Program-made: the position numbers and the translations under genes
Source of the DNA: JAWKIW01 sp046331175
GTDB lineage: Bacteria > Actinomycetota > Acidimicrobiia > Acidimicrobiales > Acidimicrobilacustridaceae
Assembly: GCA_046331175.1 (NCBI GenBank)
Contig: JAXLRI010000003.1
Location: 310,001-374,000, forward strand
Length of the DNA stretch: 64,000 bases
Reading direction: 5' to 3'
Notes under the pieces: model-generated
The model's database searches: none
What the model saw: only the letters and a program-made list of their open reading frames with translations
What the model was told of the DNA's origin: nothing
Part shown: positions 59,101 to 64,000 of the stretch, in pieces
Layout of the letters: each line of letters opens with the position of its first letter
Numbering within the stretch: the stretch's first letter is position 1

Positions 59101-59801
59101 CCGAGCAGGTCGGGGCGTACGGGACGCCCTGGGGCGCCGGCACCGACCGCGACGTGCAGGTGGCGGGGGTGGGCGGCGTGCCGGCCGACGCCGAGGCCGT
59201 GGTGGCCAACGTGACGGTCACCGGCACGACCGCCGAGTCGTTCCTGGCCGTCTACCCCGACGGCGCGTCGCGGCCGACGGCCTCCAGCCTGAACTGGCGG
59301 CCCGGCACGACGATCGCCAACGCGGTGACCATCAAGGTGGGGGCCGGCGGGAAGGTCCGGGCGTTCAACAACGCCGGCAGCGCCCAGGTGCTCATCGACG
59401 TGGTCGGGTGGTTCCGCTCGGGCAGCGGTGACGGCTTCCACCCCGTGTCCCCGGTGCGGTTCCAGGACTCGCGGCCGGCTCCCGAGCAGGTGGGCGCCTA
59501 CGGATCGCCGTGGGCCCAGGGGACGACCCGGACGGTGGCGGTGTCCACCGCCGGAGCCGTGCCGGCCGAGGCCAAGGCGGTGCTCGCCAACGTGACCGTC
59601 ACCGCGACCTCGGCCGAGTCGTTCCTCTCGGTGTGGGACACGGGCGCGGCGCGGCCCACCGCCTCGAACCTCAACTGGCGGCCCGGGACGACGATCGCCA
59701 ACGCGGTCACCGCCAAGGTCGGCGCCGGCGACACCATCTCGGTGTTCAACAACAGCGGGGCCGTGCACGTCATCGCCGACGCCGCCGGCTGGTACGGCTG
59801 A
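50199..59801 (+). CDS. Giant secreted multidomain protein (FG-GAP, CARDB, carboxypeptidase-regulatory, C-terminal triplicate)
   Basis: A 3200-residue exported protein. The signal region ends with RRVVALVVGLALLAGLLVGV then ASARA (about 38-66). Residues 145-930 carry thirteen calcium-type DxDGDG loops of FG-GAP/VCBS repeats. CARDB (PPDLAVTAVSAPSTVGAGED) is at about 937-1057. Eight or so carboxypeptidase-regulatory-like units (ADARVTLTPIPGGG, LAPGSYRLAVEADG) span 1480-2170. A coiled helical block is at 2307-2600, a DUF7619-like module (FDPNEIVGPAGLPGERW, ASIVFDANAPIET) at 2607-2810, and three 120-residue repeats end the chain. Likely a cell-surface adhesin or matrix protein; role inferred from domains. 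Confidence 0.85.
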   Translation: MVDEAASRAAWRGPARVREVGPTRRSGGERRGDAAVAGRRVVALVVGLALLAGLLVGVAPASARAAAEPPTDAAHGGTVSATASGVVDDQAPLPGDHARAALGGGPLVPGTVRVAPDRTAFRTPEPLDTPFMAEKTKGLIGGPDATPTITPGVLRSADLNGDGHADLALAFTAEWGGRADGFVGVMFGIGDGRFTDPAFTRLVPAGDGNTSRPNDFVVADVDGDGSLDLVASVDDALNGKLTLLRNAGDGSFEAPITSNAVVRPGLLHPGRWGGTRAVQLAVTGTGGMSVVDVAPDGFETITTTPVLWQNSTQPVWDTAVADADGDGQDEVYLAMGGGNDGQGVQRMTHLADPSPVVDFVAGSRVPTYRVAAGDLDGDGSPELVVSDVAFISYANRHFLRAMSLGGSSPLPAPVEVDRNAEDCRSVNDLFLVDLDGDGRRDVVAPSCGGGSLNTLVVARNDGGQLAVEQWISTHGSAPGPGSPGPNRTPAGSVVLDADGDGHPDVAWAGYNGNLATGIALIRGDAASPGHFVAAPVVDAGAPLNRSASYNADQAVLADWDGDGTLDLVLLRDADVVWRKGDGTAIFGPPQVITARTNDWCKPVAGELAVDDLDGDGHLDLVCHSQGLAGMAWGAGVGQPVTPVTLAVVPDYLNWNGFHEIHTVDLDGDGRKDIVMPVFSGDFDEGTYGYTWFLGAGRAWPATPAVARTGSSPTVAVGDVDGDGKPELVAYAYRRKDGTGTPQVVNQVIVWHADGAGGFTETTSPPFSDPPSQTGTQDYGGGLGDFDGDGKLDLVTATYYGNPYYFRLLLVHRGLGGGDFAAAGDRYDSWFAFDGNGYQRPGASIPTLDLDGDGKVDLVMPAAGYGLETLPGKGDGTFAGDARGRWSAGAMVASAAFGDIDGDGRVDAVVGTNQDNTYGPQQTHVVLMNRSVANAAAPPDLAVTAVSAPSTVGAGEDVSVQVTVTNQGGDVPAGASWTDAAWLSETDGFTLDATSIASAPRQGPLAAGASYQLTLTGPARAFVGGAHHLVVRTDAGGTVAESDEADDEATAPISVTVPTLVPGGAPVTVRAADGGSRLVRIPATAGQTVSVTATPVTAGAVRGRMGPDRAPKLGAGTGLRPTGTGPLVGATERATDGDLYVVVDGLAAAGAGTDVALTASAATVGLFTATPGRVTNGGPSTLTITGAGLDGASLELVPAAGASGAAVPATGLRAGGSPGTWFAGFSLTDQLGSFDLRATVGATTTVLPAAVVVEAPSTMPNPAEFDLQVAVPGRVRRHAPGPDGIEARAPYTGTVTIRNRTGRDLPAPLVRLEGVDIDVAWPTLDGQGWRLAPRPQPSPGKVFSFLGAVPGGPVDVIPARATVTVTFRFYATNAATYKVYSGVWAASDGGSLLDWSPEADGLAAAHGLDAAETARLKTRIDQLASHPTKPAAPGASAAGPWPTPGGYVLALGRAARLSDLGGRRPGSIDDLRAALLDEAVATADVGAPLTGRLVEPGGGEPGIPLRMLAVPVDGTGPTLRGVAAPDGRFGLLATPGQALTSEPYRIQVNGRLPFPAVEVAVPASAVSVPVTIGAEASGRVTRASDGTSVADARVTLTPIPGGGAPATAGYVTADTGVDGRYRAPGLAPGSYRLAVEADGLGRADRTVAVVAGGPTVADAVLAPAVTVTGTLRAPGGAATPGTVSAVLPGAPTVVLATATAGADGAFSLAGLAAGPVLLVATGPAGAATSTPLTLVGDVAQDVTLATPVTLTGAVVDAATHQPIAGAAVRFTSAVPAAGAGAATTTAADGTFALPGLPPGPGRLATIGPAGERGDARAIDPAVTPTVEVALAPAVHRVTVRVLDGGGSPLADLPIEVTATDPGAPYDVDARTGPDGSVAVAVPGPGTYRATAFAAEALATVSDGTADPEVTLTADVATLSGIVRAIGGTPVAGIDVDLVVDGSVSATATTDASGRYLLRVRPGVPVELWVRGATFGTARASLTPVAGPTAVDLAPGTGSVSFVVTGTAGPAAGALVELSPTGSTDRTPLVAVTTGADGVATFDRLPSGSWDALVEHPGHLRATRTVVVPVASPVAVALDAAPTITFGLQVPVGVDVTSATVVLAASDGSGVADVAAPAADGTVTFTTLPAGTYDVWVTVPGGALEQVAAGLALPVLAPLRVPLGRGTATTSAAPPASAPGASAPAASPGPSTPAAAGGAPAETPMLDYGGSGGFHGSLVSPNSTDYTPGASLPTVTVRQGSDRLNVPVAADGTFDVRGVDGPFVVEVTRPGAETRRYPVDWPSETSGTFELGLPEGANDDLRPEVAPSTPSASELLAAWFGEDVEGSSLWVDPLIDEILAATERTDCPVANDHLRKAKHWARLARELSILHDESLDQQRDAINQLKWETVVRGADVLADLASLFAPALKGAGLITSEVGTIARMFERIGRPLEEGVIASIISAGKDVTTQLIGLASTLREQGLAGAFGDLSSAADLLRAPINTFRDLLNAFQSQLDFQVQLAREAYMAGGPRTMSRLQAAMRAFPDIENRVAALSGHFGELLAAFDIVGKLQAGFDELGAQLNLVRSLKINTEQYKANYERAMDKAADEYRRSRLLVGSDCDEPRLEPPDGGTGGQAFDPNEIVGPAGLPGERWLADPVGLGYEVHFENLGPGTKNPPPGAQLATAPAADVTVTVQVPPTYDRSSFSFGDVGWGAINVDVPDGAQAFSIDQPITVTIDGKPVDLVVRVSGEFDPGTGTATWRYRTIDPATGLTPLDPLAGFLPPEPGDESGQGWARYTVDGAAGISPGTYLDQQASIVFDANAPIETNTWRNRVGGPRDVDAGDLFHPLAAPTRILDSRPAPEQVGPFATPWGPGTTREVQVAGVGGVPADATAVTLNVTVTGTSAASFLTVWPTGTPRPTASNLNWAAGQTIANAVTVKVGAGGAVSVFNPSGSTQVIVDVVGWYDRSGTGAGYTALTPARVLDSRPPPEQVGAYGTPWGAGTDRDVQVAGVGGVPADAEAVVANVTVTGTTAESFLAVYPDGASRPTASSLNWRPGTTIANAVTIKVGAGGKVRAFNNAGSAQVLIDVVGWFRSGSGDGFHPVSPVRFQDSRPAPEQVGAYGSPWAQGTTRTVAVSTAGAVPAEAKAVLANVTVTATSAESFLSVWDTGAARPTASNLNWRPGTTIANAVTAKVGAGDTISVFNNSGAVHVIADAAGWYG
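58676..59799 (+). repeat. Three tandem 120-residue C-terminal repeats
   Basis: Units begin TRILDSRPAPEQVG, ARVLDSRPPPEQVG and VRFQDSRPAPEQVG (about 58688, 59072 and 59453) and end DVVGWYD, DVVGWFR and DAAGWYG. Each holds ADATAVTLNVTVTGT-like and SNLNW strands. This module recurs on surface proteins of Acidimicrobiia and relatives and may be a sorting or glycan-binding domain. Confidence 0.85.
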
Positions 59802-59863
59802 CCGGACCGCAGGGCCTCGGCGGGCGCCACCCGGACCTGATCCGACCGTGGTGCGAGCGGCGG

Positions 59864-59869
59864 TACGGT
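59864..59869 (+). promoter_or_regulatory. -10 box TACGGT for the amidase
   Basis: TACGGT ends 5 nt before ATG 59875; the alternative start 59848 lies upstream of this box and is therefore less likely. Confidence 0.5.
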
Positions 59870-59874
59870 CGGGC

Positions 59875-61353
59875 ATGGACATCGATCCCGGCACCGCCAC
59901 CGCTGCCGAGCTGGTCGCCGCCCTGCGTGCCCACGAGGTCTCCAGCCGCGAGCTGCTCGACGACCTGCTGGCCCGGGTCGGCGAGCGGAACCCGGCGCTG
60001 AACGCCGTCGTCGCCCTCGACGTCGAGCGGGCCCGCGAGGCGGCCGCCGCCGCCGACGAGGCCACCGCCGCCGGAGCGGCCACCGGCGCCCTGCACGGGC
60101 TGCCGATGACGATCAAGGACGTGTGGGAGACGGCCGGGCTCGCCACCACCTCCGGCGCGCCCGAGCTGGCCGACCACGTCCCGACCACCGACGCGCTGGC
60201 CGTCGCCCGGCTGAAGGCGGCCGGGGCCATCGTGTTCGGCAAGACCAACGTCCCGCTCTACGCCGGCGACGTGCAGACGTACAACGACGTCTTCGGCCGC
60301 ACCAACAACCCGTGGGACGTCACCCGCACCACCGGTGGCTCGTCCGGGGGCGCGGCAGCGGCGGTGGCCGCCGGCCTCACGCCACTCGAGCTGGGCAGCG
60401 ACATCGGCGGCTCCATCCGCAACCCCGCCCACTACAACGGCGTGTACGGCCTCAAGCCCACGTGGGGGATCGTCCCCAGCCGCGGCCACATCCCCGGGCC
60501 GCCCGGCAGCCTCGTCGAGCCCGACGTGAACTGCGGCGGGCCGCTGGCCCGCGGCGTCGGCGACCTGGCGCTGGCGCTCGACGTCGTCGCCGGCCCGCTC
60601 CCCGAGGACGCGGTCGCATGGCGCCTCGAGCTGCCGGAGGGCCCGCCGGTCTCGTCGGTGCGGGGGCTGCGGGTGGCGACCGTCGTCGCCGAGGGATCCG
60701 ACGTGCTGCCCGTCGCTGCCGAGGTGCGGGGGTGCCTCGGGGCATTCACCGATCGCCTCGCCGATGCCGGGGCCCAGGTCGAGGCGGTGCCGCTGCCGGT
60801 GTCCCTGGCCGACGGCCTGCGGTCCTGGCAGGACCTCGTGCTGCCCATCATCGGCGCGGGGCTGCCGGCCGACGTGTTCGAGGCCTTCGCCCCGATGGGC
60901 GACCTCCCGGCGCCCGACCCGGTCAGCAACGCCGCTCGGGCCCTGGTGAGCCGGGCCCGCGACCTGCAGGTCGCCGACGCCGTCCGCCAGCAGCACCGCC
61001 GGGCGTGGGCCGGGCTGTTCGAGCGGTTCGACGTGGTGCTGGCGCCGGTCATGGCCACCGCCGCCCACCCCCACGACACCGACCGCCCGATCACCGACCG
61101 GGTCCTCGACGTCGACGGGGTCGAGGTGCCGGGCATGCTGGCCATGGCCTGGTGCGGCGCCATCGGCACCGTGCTGCTGCCGGTCGTCACCCTGCCGACC
61201 GGCCTGACGCCCTCGGGGCTGCCGGTGGGCGTGCAGGTCGTCGGTCCGCACCTCTCGGACCGCCGCCTGCTCCGCATCGCCGCGCTGCTCGACGAGGTCG
61301 GCGGCGCCGGGTTCGTCCCACCCCCGGCGTCGTTCGTCTCGCCGGTGCGCTGA
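59875..61353 (+). CDS. Amidase signature family hydrolase
   Basis: A 492-residue amidase. The Ser-cisSer-Lys triad is complete: Lys81 in MTIKDVWETAG, the Ser pair 156/157 in TTGGSSGGAAAAVAAGL, and the nucleophile Ser180 in GSDIGGSIRNPAHYNG. ARLKAAGAIVFGKTN and YGLKPTWG are also conserved. No signal peptide. It hydrolyses a carboxamide to acid and ammonia, but the family covers many substrates and GatA partners are absent, so a role in tRNA amidation is unlikely. Normal length. Confidence 0.92.
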   Translation: MDIDPGTATAAELVAALRAHEVSSRELLDDLLARVGERNPALNAVVALDVERAREAAAAADEATAAGAATGALHGLPMTIKDVWETAGLATTSGAPELADHVPTTDALAVARLKAAGAIVFGKTNVPLYAGDVQTYNDVFGRTNNPWDVTRTTGGSSGGAAAAVAAGLTPLELGSDIGGSIRNPAHYNGVYGLKPTWGIVPSRGHIPGPPGSLVEPDVNCGGPLARGVGDLALALDVVAGPLPEDAVAWRLELPEGPPVSSVRGLRVATVVAEGSDVLPVAAEVRGCLGAFTDRLADAGAQVEAVPLPVSLADGLRSWQDLVLPIIGAGLPADVFEAFAPMGDLPAPDPVSNAARALVSRARDLQVADAVRQQHRRAWAGLFERFDVVLAPVMATAAHPHDTDRPITDRVLDVDGVEVPGMLAMAWCGAIGTVLLPVVTLPTGLTPSGLPVGVQVVGPHLSDRRLLRIAALLDEVGGAGFVPPPASFVSPVR

Positions 61354-61427
61354 CGGTCGGCCGGCCGCAGCTCCCGACGAGGACCCGGGCGGCGACGGCC
61401 GCGCCCCGGCGGCCGGGGCCGGGCCCG

Positions 61428-61433
61428 TAGCAT
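61428..61433 (+). promoter_or_regulatory. -10 box TAGCAT for 61442
   Basis: TAGCAT ends 8 nt before GTG 61442. Confidence 0.55.
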
Positions 61434-61441
61434 CGTCGGCC

Positions 61442-62311
61442 GTGGACGCCCGCCGTGCCCCCGCCGTGCTCGCCCTCGCCGCCGCCGGCCTGGCCCTCGC
61501 CGCCTGCGGCGGTGGCGGCCAGGACGTCTCGACACCCGACCCGGCCCCGTCCAGCACGTCGGCCCCGGGGACGTCCGCCGCCCCGGCCCCGTCGTCGACG
61601 CCCGAGCCGGCCCCCACCACCACCGCCCAGCCGACCACGACCGTCTTCACGCCGCCGCCGCTGCCCGATCCGTCGCCGGCGCTGTCGTCGCCGGGCGACA
61701 ACCGGGTGTACGTCCTCGGCGACTCGGTGGTGCTCGGGGCCAAGGCCGAGGTGCCCGGCGGCCTGAAGGGGTGGAACCCCACCCTCGACGCCGTCGAGAG
61801 CCGCTTCATCACCCAGGGGCTGGGTGTGCTCCAGGGCAAGGTCGACGGCGCCAACAAGAAGGCGAACGACGACTACGAGGCGGCCAAGAAGTTCGCCACC
61901 GACCTCGGCAAGCCGCCACCCGACCCGCCCAAGCCCCAGTCGATCACCGACGTGCTCGGCGACGTGGTGGTCATCAGCCTGTGCACCAACTACGAGAAGA
62001 CGGGGGCGTTCCCGGGTCAGATCGAGAAGTACATGGCGTACCTGAAGGACGTGCCCCGGGTGGTGTGGGTCACCTGCGCCGAGTGGTCGCCGGGCCAGGT
62101 CGAGGCCAACGAGGCCATCCGGGCCGCCGCCGGCAAGCACCAGAACATCGTGGTGGCCGACTGGGCCCTGTACTCGCCGACGCCCGGCTACACGTACCAG
62201 GACAAGATCCACCTCGACGGCGCCGGCCGCCGCGCCATCGTCGATCTGCTGGGTCGCGCCCTCGGCCCGGCCCCCACGCCCACCAGCACCACCACGACGG
62301 CCAAGCGCTGA
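61442..62311 (+). CDS. SGNH-hydrolase-like lipoprotein
   Basis: A 289-residue lipoprotein: LALAAAGLALAAC lipobox (Cys22), then about 55 residues of Pro/Thr/Ser linker. The domain has SGNH block I YVLGDSVVLGAK (Ser) and DVVVISLCTNYEK as a modified block III with Asn. Block V DKIHLDGAGRRAIVDLL carries Asp and His. Block II Gly is not obvious. The pattern matches the esterase part of peptidoglycan/polysaccharide O-acetyltransferases, so it may move or remove acetyl groups outside the cell. Not in the same operon as the envelope genes at the start of the window. It is followed by hisS after 91 bp. Confidence 0.8.
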   Translation: MDARRAPAVLALAAAGLALAACGGGGQDVSTPDPAPSSTSAPGTSAAPAPSSTPEPAPTTTAQPTTTVFTPPPLPDPSPALSSPGDNRVYVLGDSVVLGAKAEVPGGLKGWNPTLDAVESRFITQGLGVLQGKVDGANKKANDDYEAAKKFATDLGKPPPDPPKPQSITDVLGDVVVISLCTNYEKTGAFPGQIEKYMAYLKDVPRVVWVTCAEWSPGQVEANEAIRAAAGKHQNIVVADWALYSPTPGYTYQDKIHLDGAGRRAIVDLLGRALGPAPTPTSTTTTAKR

Positions 62312-62388
62312 TCCGGCGGCCGTCGAGTCCGCCGACGCGGCGACGCTCCTCGCTCGGATCGCCGCGCCGGGTCGGGGGAGGGCCCGGC

Positions 62389-62394
62389 TAACCT
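62389..62394 (+). promoter_or_regulatory. -10 box TAACCT for hisS
   Basis: TAACCT ends 8 nt before GTG 62403. No T-box or leader structure is seen. Confidence 0.55.
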
Positions 62395-62402
62395 CGCCGC
62401 CC

Positions 62403-63701
62403 GTGCCCGCCACCTTCCAGGCCCCCTACGGGACCCGTGACGTCCTGCCGCCCGAGTCGGCGCGGTGGGAGGCGCTCGTCGCCACCTTCGCCGGTCTGGC
62501 GGCGAGGGCCGGCTACGGCCTGGTCCAGGGTCCGATGTTCGAGGACCTCGGCGTGTTCAAGCGCATGGGCGAGGGCACCGACGTGGTGCGCAAGGAGATG
62601 TACGACTTCCTCGACAAGTCCGAGCCGCCCCACCACCTGGCCCTGCGGCCCGAGGGGACCGCCGGCGTGGTGCGGGCCTACATCGAGCACCGGCCCGCCA
62701 CCGTGCCGTGGAAGGTCTGGTACGCCGCCCCCAACTTCCGCTACGAGCGCCCCCAGGCCAACCGCCTCCGCCAGCACCACCAGGTGGGCGTCGAGGCCAT
62801 CGGCGTGGCCGACCCCGACCTCGACGTCGAGGTCATCGGGCTCCTCCACGACTTCTACGTCGCCCTCGGCCTTCGCGAGGTGCGCCTCGTCGTGAACTCC
62901 ATCGGCACGCCGGCCGACCGCTCCGCCTACATCGATCGGCTGCGATCCTTCCTCGTCGGCCGCATCGGCGAGCTCGACCCCACCGACCAGGAGAAGGTCG
63001 AGGCCCACCCGATGCGGGTGCTCGACACCAAGCGCGAGGCCTCGCTGGCCGTGGTCGCCGATGCGCCGCTGCTGCTCGACTCGCTCTCGCCCGAGGCCGC
63101 CGCCCACTTCGATCGGGTGCAGGCGGGCCTCACCGCGCTCGGCATCCCGTTCACGGTCGAGCCCCGCCTGGTGCGCGGCCTCGACTACTACACGCACACC
63201 GCCTTCGAGTTCGTCAGCACCGCCCTCGAGTCGGCCCAGAGCACCATCGGCGGCGGCGGGCGCTACGACGGGCTGGTCGAGTCCCTCGGCGGCCCGCCCA
63301 CGCCCGGCATCGGCTTCGGGTCCGGCATCGAGCGGGTCCTCGCCACCTGCGACGCCGAGGGCGTGTTCGGCGTCCCCGACGACCGGCTCGACGTGTTCGT
63401 CGTCGACCTCACCGGCGGCGACCAGGCCCGCGACCTCACCGCCGAGCTGCGGCGAGCCGGCTTCGCCGCCGACCGGGCGTGGGGCGGGCGCTCGATGAAG
63501 GCGCAGATGAAGGTGGCCGACCGCTCCCAGGCCCGGCTCGCCGTGCTCGTCGGCAGCGACGAGGTCGAGGCCGGCGTGGTCACGGTGCGCGACCTTCGGG
63601 GCGGCACCGGCCAGGAGACGGTCGCCCGCACGGCGCTGGCCGACGAGCTCCGCCGCCGCCTCCACGCCGCCTCCCACGAGGACGGGTCGGACCCGGCGTG
63701 A
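62403..63701 (+). CDS. hisS: Histidyl-tRNA synthetase
   Basis: A 432-residue class II synthetase. It opens FQAPYGTRDVLPPES (start of the catalytic domain). Motif 2 is NFRYERPQANRLRQHHQVGVEAIG, though the usual R..GR..EF is replaced by RLRQHHQVG. The HisA loop is LVRGLDYYTHTAFEF and motif 3 is GIGFGSGIERVL. The C-terminal anticodon-binding domain runs from about residue 335 (DVFVVDLTGG). The motif-2 change and short length point to the actinobacterial/alphaproteobacterial variant group. GTG 62403; the stop overlaps the next gene. Confidence 0.95.
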   Translation: MPATFQAPYGTRDVLPPESARWEALVATFAGLAARAGYGLVQGPMFEDLGVFKRMGEGTDVVRKEMYDFLDKSEPPHHLALRPEGTAGVVRAYIEHRPATVPWKVWYAAPNFRYERPQANRLRQHHQVGVEAIGVADPDLDVEVIGLLHDFYVALGLREVRLVVNSIGTPADRSAYIDRLRSFLVGRIGELDPTDQEKVEAHPMRVLDTKREASLAVVADAPLLLDSLSPEAAAHFDRVQAGLTALGIPFTVEPRLVRGLDYYTHTAFEFVSTALESAQSTIGGGGRYDGLVESLGGPPTPGIGFGSGIERVLATCDAEGVFGVPDDRLDVFVVDLTGGDQARDLTAELRRAGFAADRAWGGRSMKAQMKVADRSQARLAVLVGSDEVEAGVVTVRDLRGGTGQETVARTALADELRRRLHAASHEDGSDPA

Positions 63702-64000
63702 CCGACGAGGCCGTCGCCGAGCTGCGGGCGCTCGGCGTGCCCGCCGCCGACATCGAGGCGGCCGCCGCCGCCGGCCGGCTGCCCGTCCTGCTCCTGCAGC
63801 ACCGCCTGCTGCCGGGCGTGGGTCGCTACACCACCGACGAGGTCCGGGCCATCGCCGGCGACGACTGGGAGCTCAACCAGCAGCTGTGGCGGGCCATGGG
63901 CTTCCCCGAGGCCGAGGGCGACGCCGCCCTGTTCTCCGACCTCGACGTGCAGCTGGCCACCAGCGCGCTGGCCGACCTCGCCAAGGTCGGCCTCGACGGC
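63698..64000 (+). CDS. Probable class III adenylate cyclase, N-terminal regulatory part only
   Basis: 101 codons before the window ends. VTDEAVAELRALGVPAADIEAAAAAG, then LLLQHRLLPGVGRYTTDEVRAIAGDDWELNQQLWRAMGF and DVQLATSALADLAKVG resemble the helical pH-sensing domain that precedes the catalytic domain in Rv1264-type adenylate cyclases. The catalytic domain itself would lie beyond 64000, so this call rests on the N-terminus alone. GTG 63698 overlaps the hisS stop (GTGA). Confidence 0.5.
   Translation, partial: MTDEAVAELRALGVPAADIEAAAAAGRLPVLLLQHRLLPGVGRYTTDEVRAIAGDDWELNQQLWRAMGFPEAEGDAALFSDLDVQLATSALADLAKVGLDG

Noticed and set aside
50217..60248. 3343-residue minus-strand open frame opposite the giant secreted protein
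   Set aside because: Repetitive Asp-rich coding DNA at high GC leaves the antisense free of stops. Its sequence is low-complexity, while the plus strand has ordered repeats, a signal peptide and a good ribosome site.

Overview
The window is a 64 kb piece of a very GC-rich (about 72%) actinobacterial chromosome. Three things suggest an Acidimicrobiia-type actinomycete (Iamia/Ilumatobacter relatives), though this is an inference and not a proven assignment: a DUF3367 arabinofuranosyltransferase, a giant secreted protein ending in the DSRP...EQVG repeat common in that class, and an Rv1264-like cyclase N-terminus after hisS. Codon third positions are almost all G or C, so most open frames opposite real genes are empty shadows.

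Layout. (1) 1-20332 is a cell-envelope polysaccharide region. It holds an AftD-like arabinofuranosyltransferase, a GT4 glycosyltransferase, a secretory-lipase lipoprotein, several GT-C membrane glycosyltransferases, a GNAT-like protein, a polysaccharide deacetylase, a methyltransferase, a GT2 plus DUF2304 pair, an FAD-dependent mutase-like protein and a PIG-V-type mannosyltransferase. One GT-C enzyme is fused to an OafA-type acyltransferase. Operons face each other and genes often overlap by 4 bp. (2) 20442-29430 is mixed: lipoproteins, a GNAT enzyme, an acyl-CoA synthetase, an SGNH hydrolase, queA-tgt for queuosine tRNA modification, and unknown proteins. A perfect 21-bp inverted repeat follows tgt. 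(3) 29776-35502 is the conserved yajC-secD-secF-rel block (protein export and the stringent response), without the apt gene that often sits before rel.

(4) 35465-44761 is a 9.3-kb integrated element inserted in the 3' end of rel. The last 31 bp of rel are repeated at the far end with only two mismatches, both at synonymous third positions. The element has a tyrosine integrase, a D5/P4-type primase-helicase followed by an iteron-like origin candidate, a P27-type small terminase, an HK97-type capsid protein, a WhiB regulator, zinc-ribbon proteins and small membrane proteins. I see no large terminase, portal, protease, tail or lysis gene, so it resembles a capsid-encoding phage satellite rather than a prophage.

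(5) 44762-64000 is chromosome again. It holds a decayed remnant, a mycothiol-isomerase-like protein, a membrane protein divergent from a large SARP/AAA/TPR regulator, a 3200-residue secreted FG-GAP/carboxypeptidase-regulatory protein, an amidase, an SGNH-like lipoprotein, hisS and the start of a probable adenylate cyclase.

Across the window at least fourteen start codons lie 5-9 nt after a TANNNT box with no room for a ribosome binding site. This points to widespread leaderless transcription and was used to decide several starts. No rRNA, tRNA, IS element or CRISPR array was recognised.
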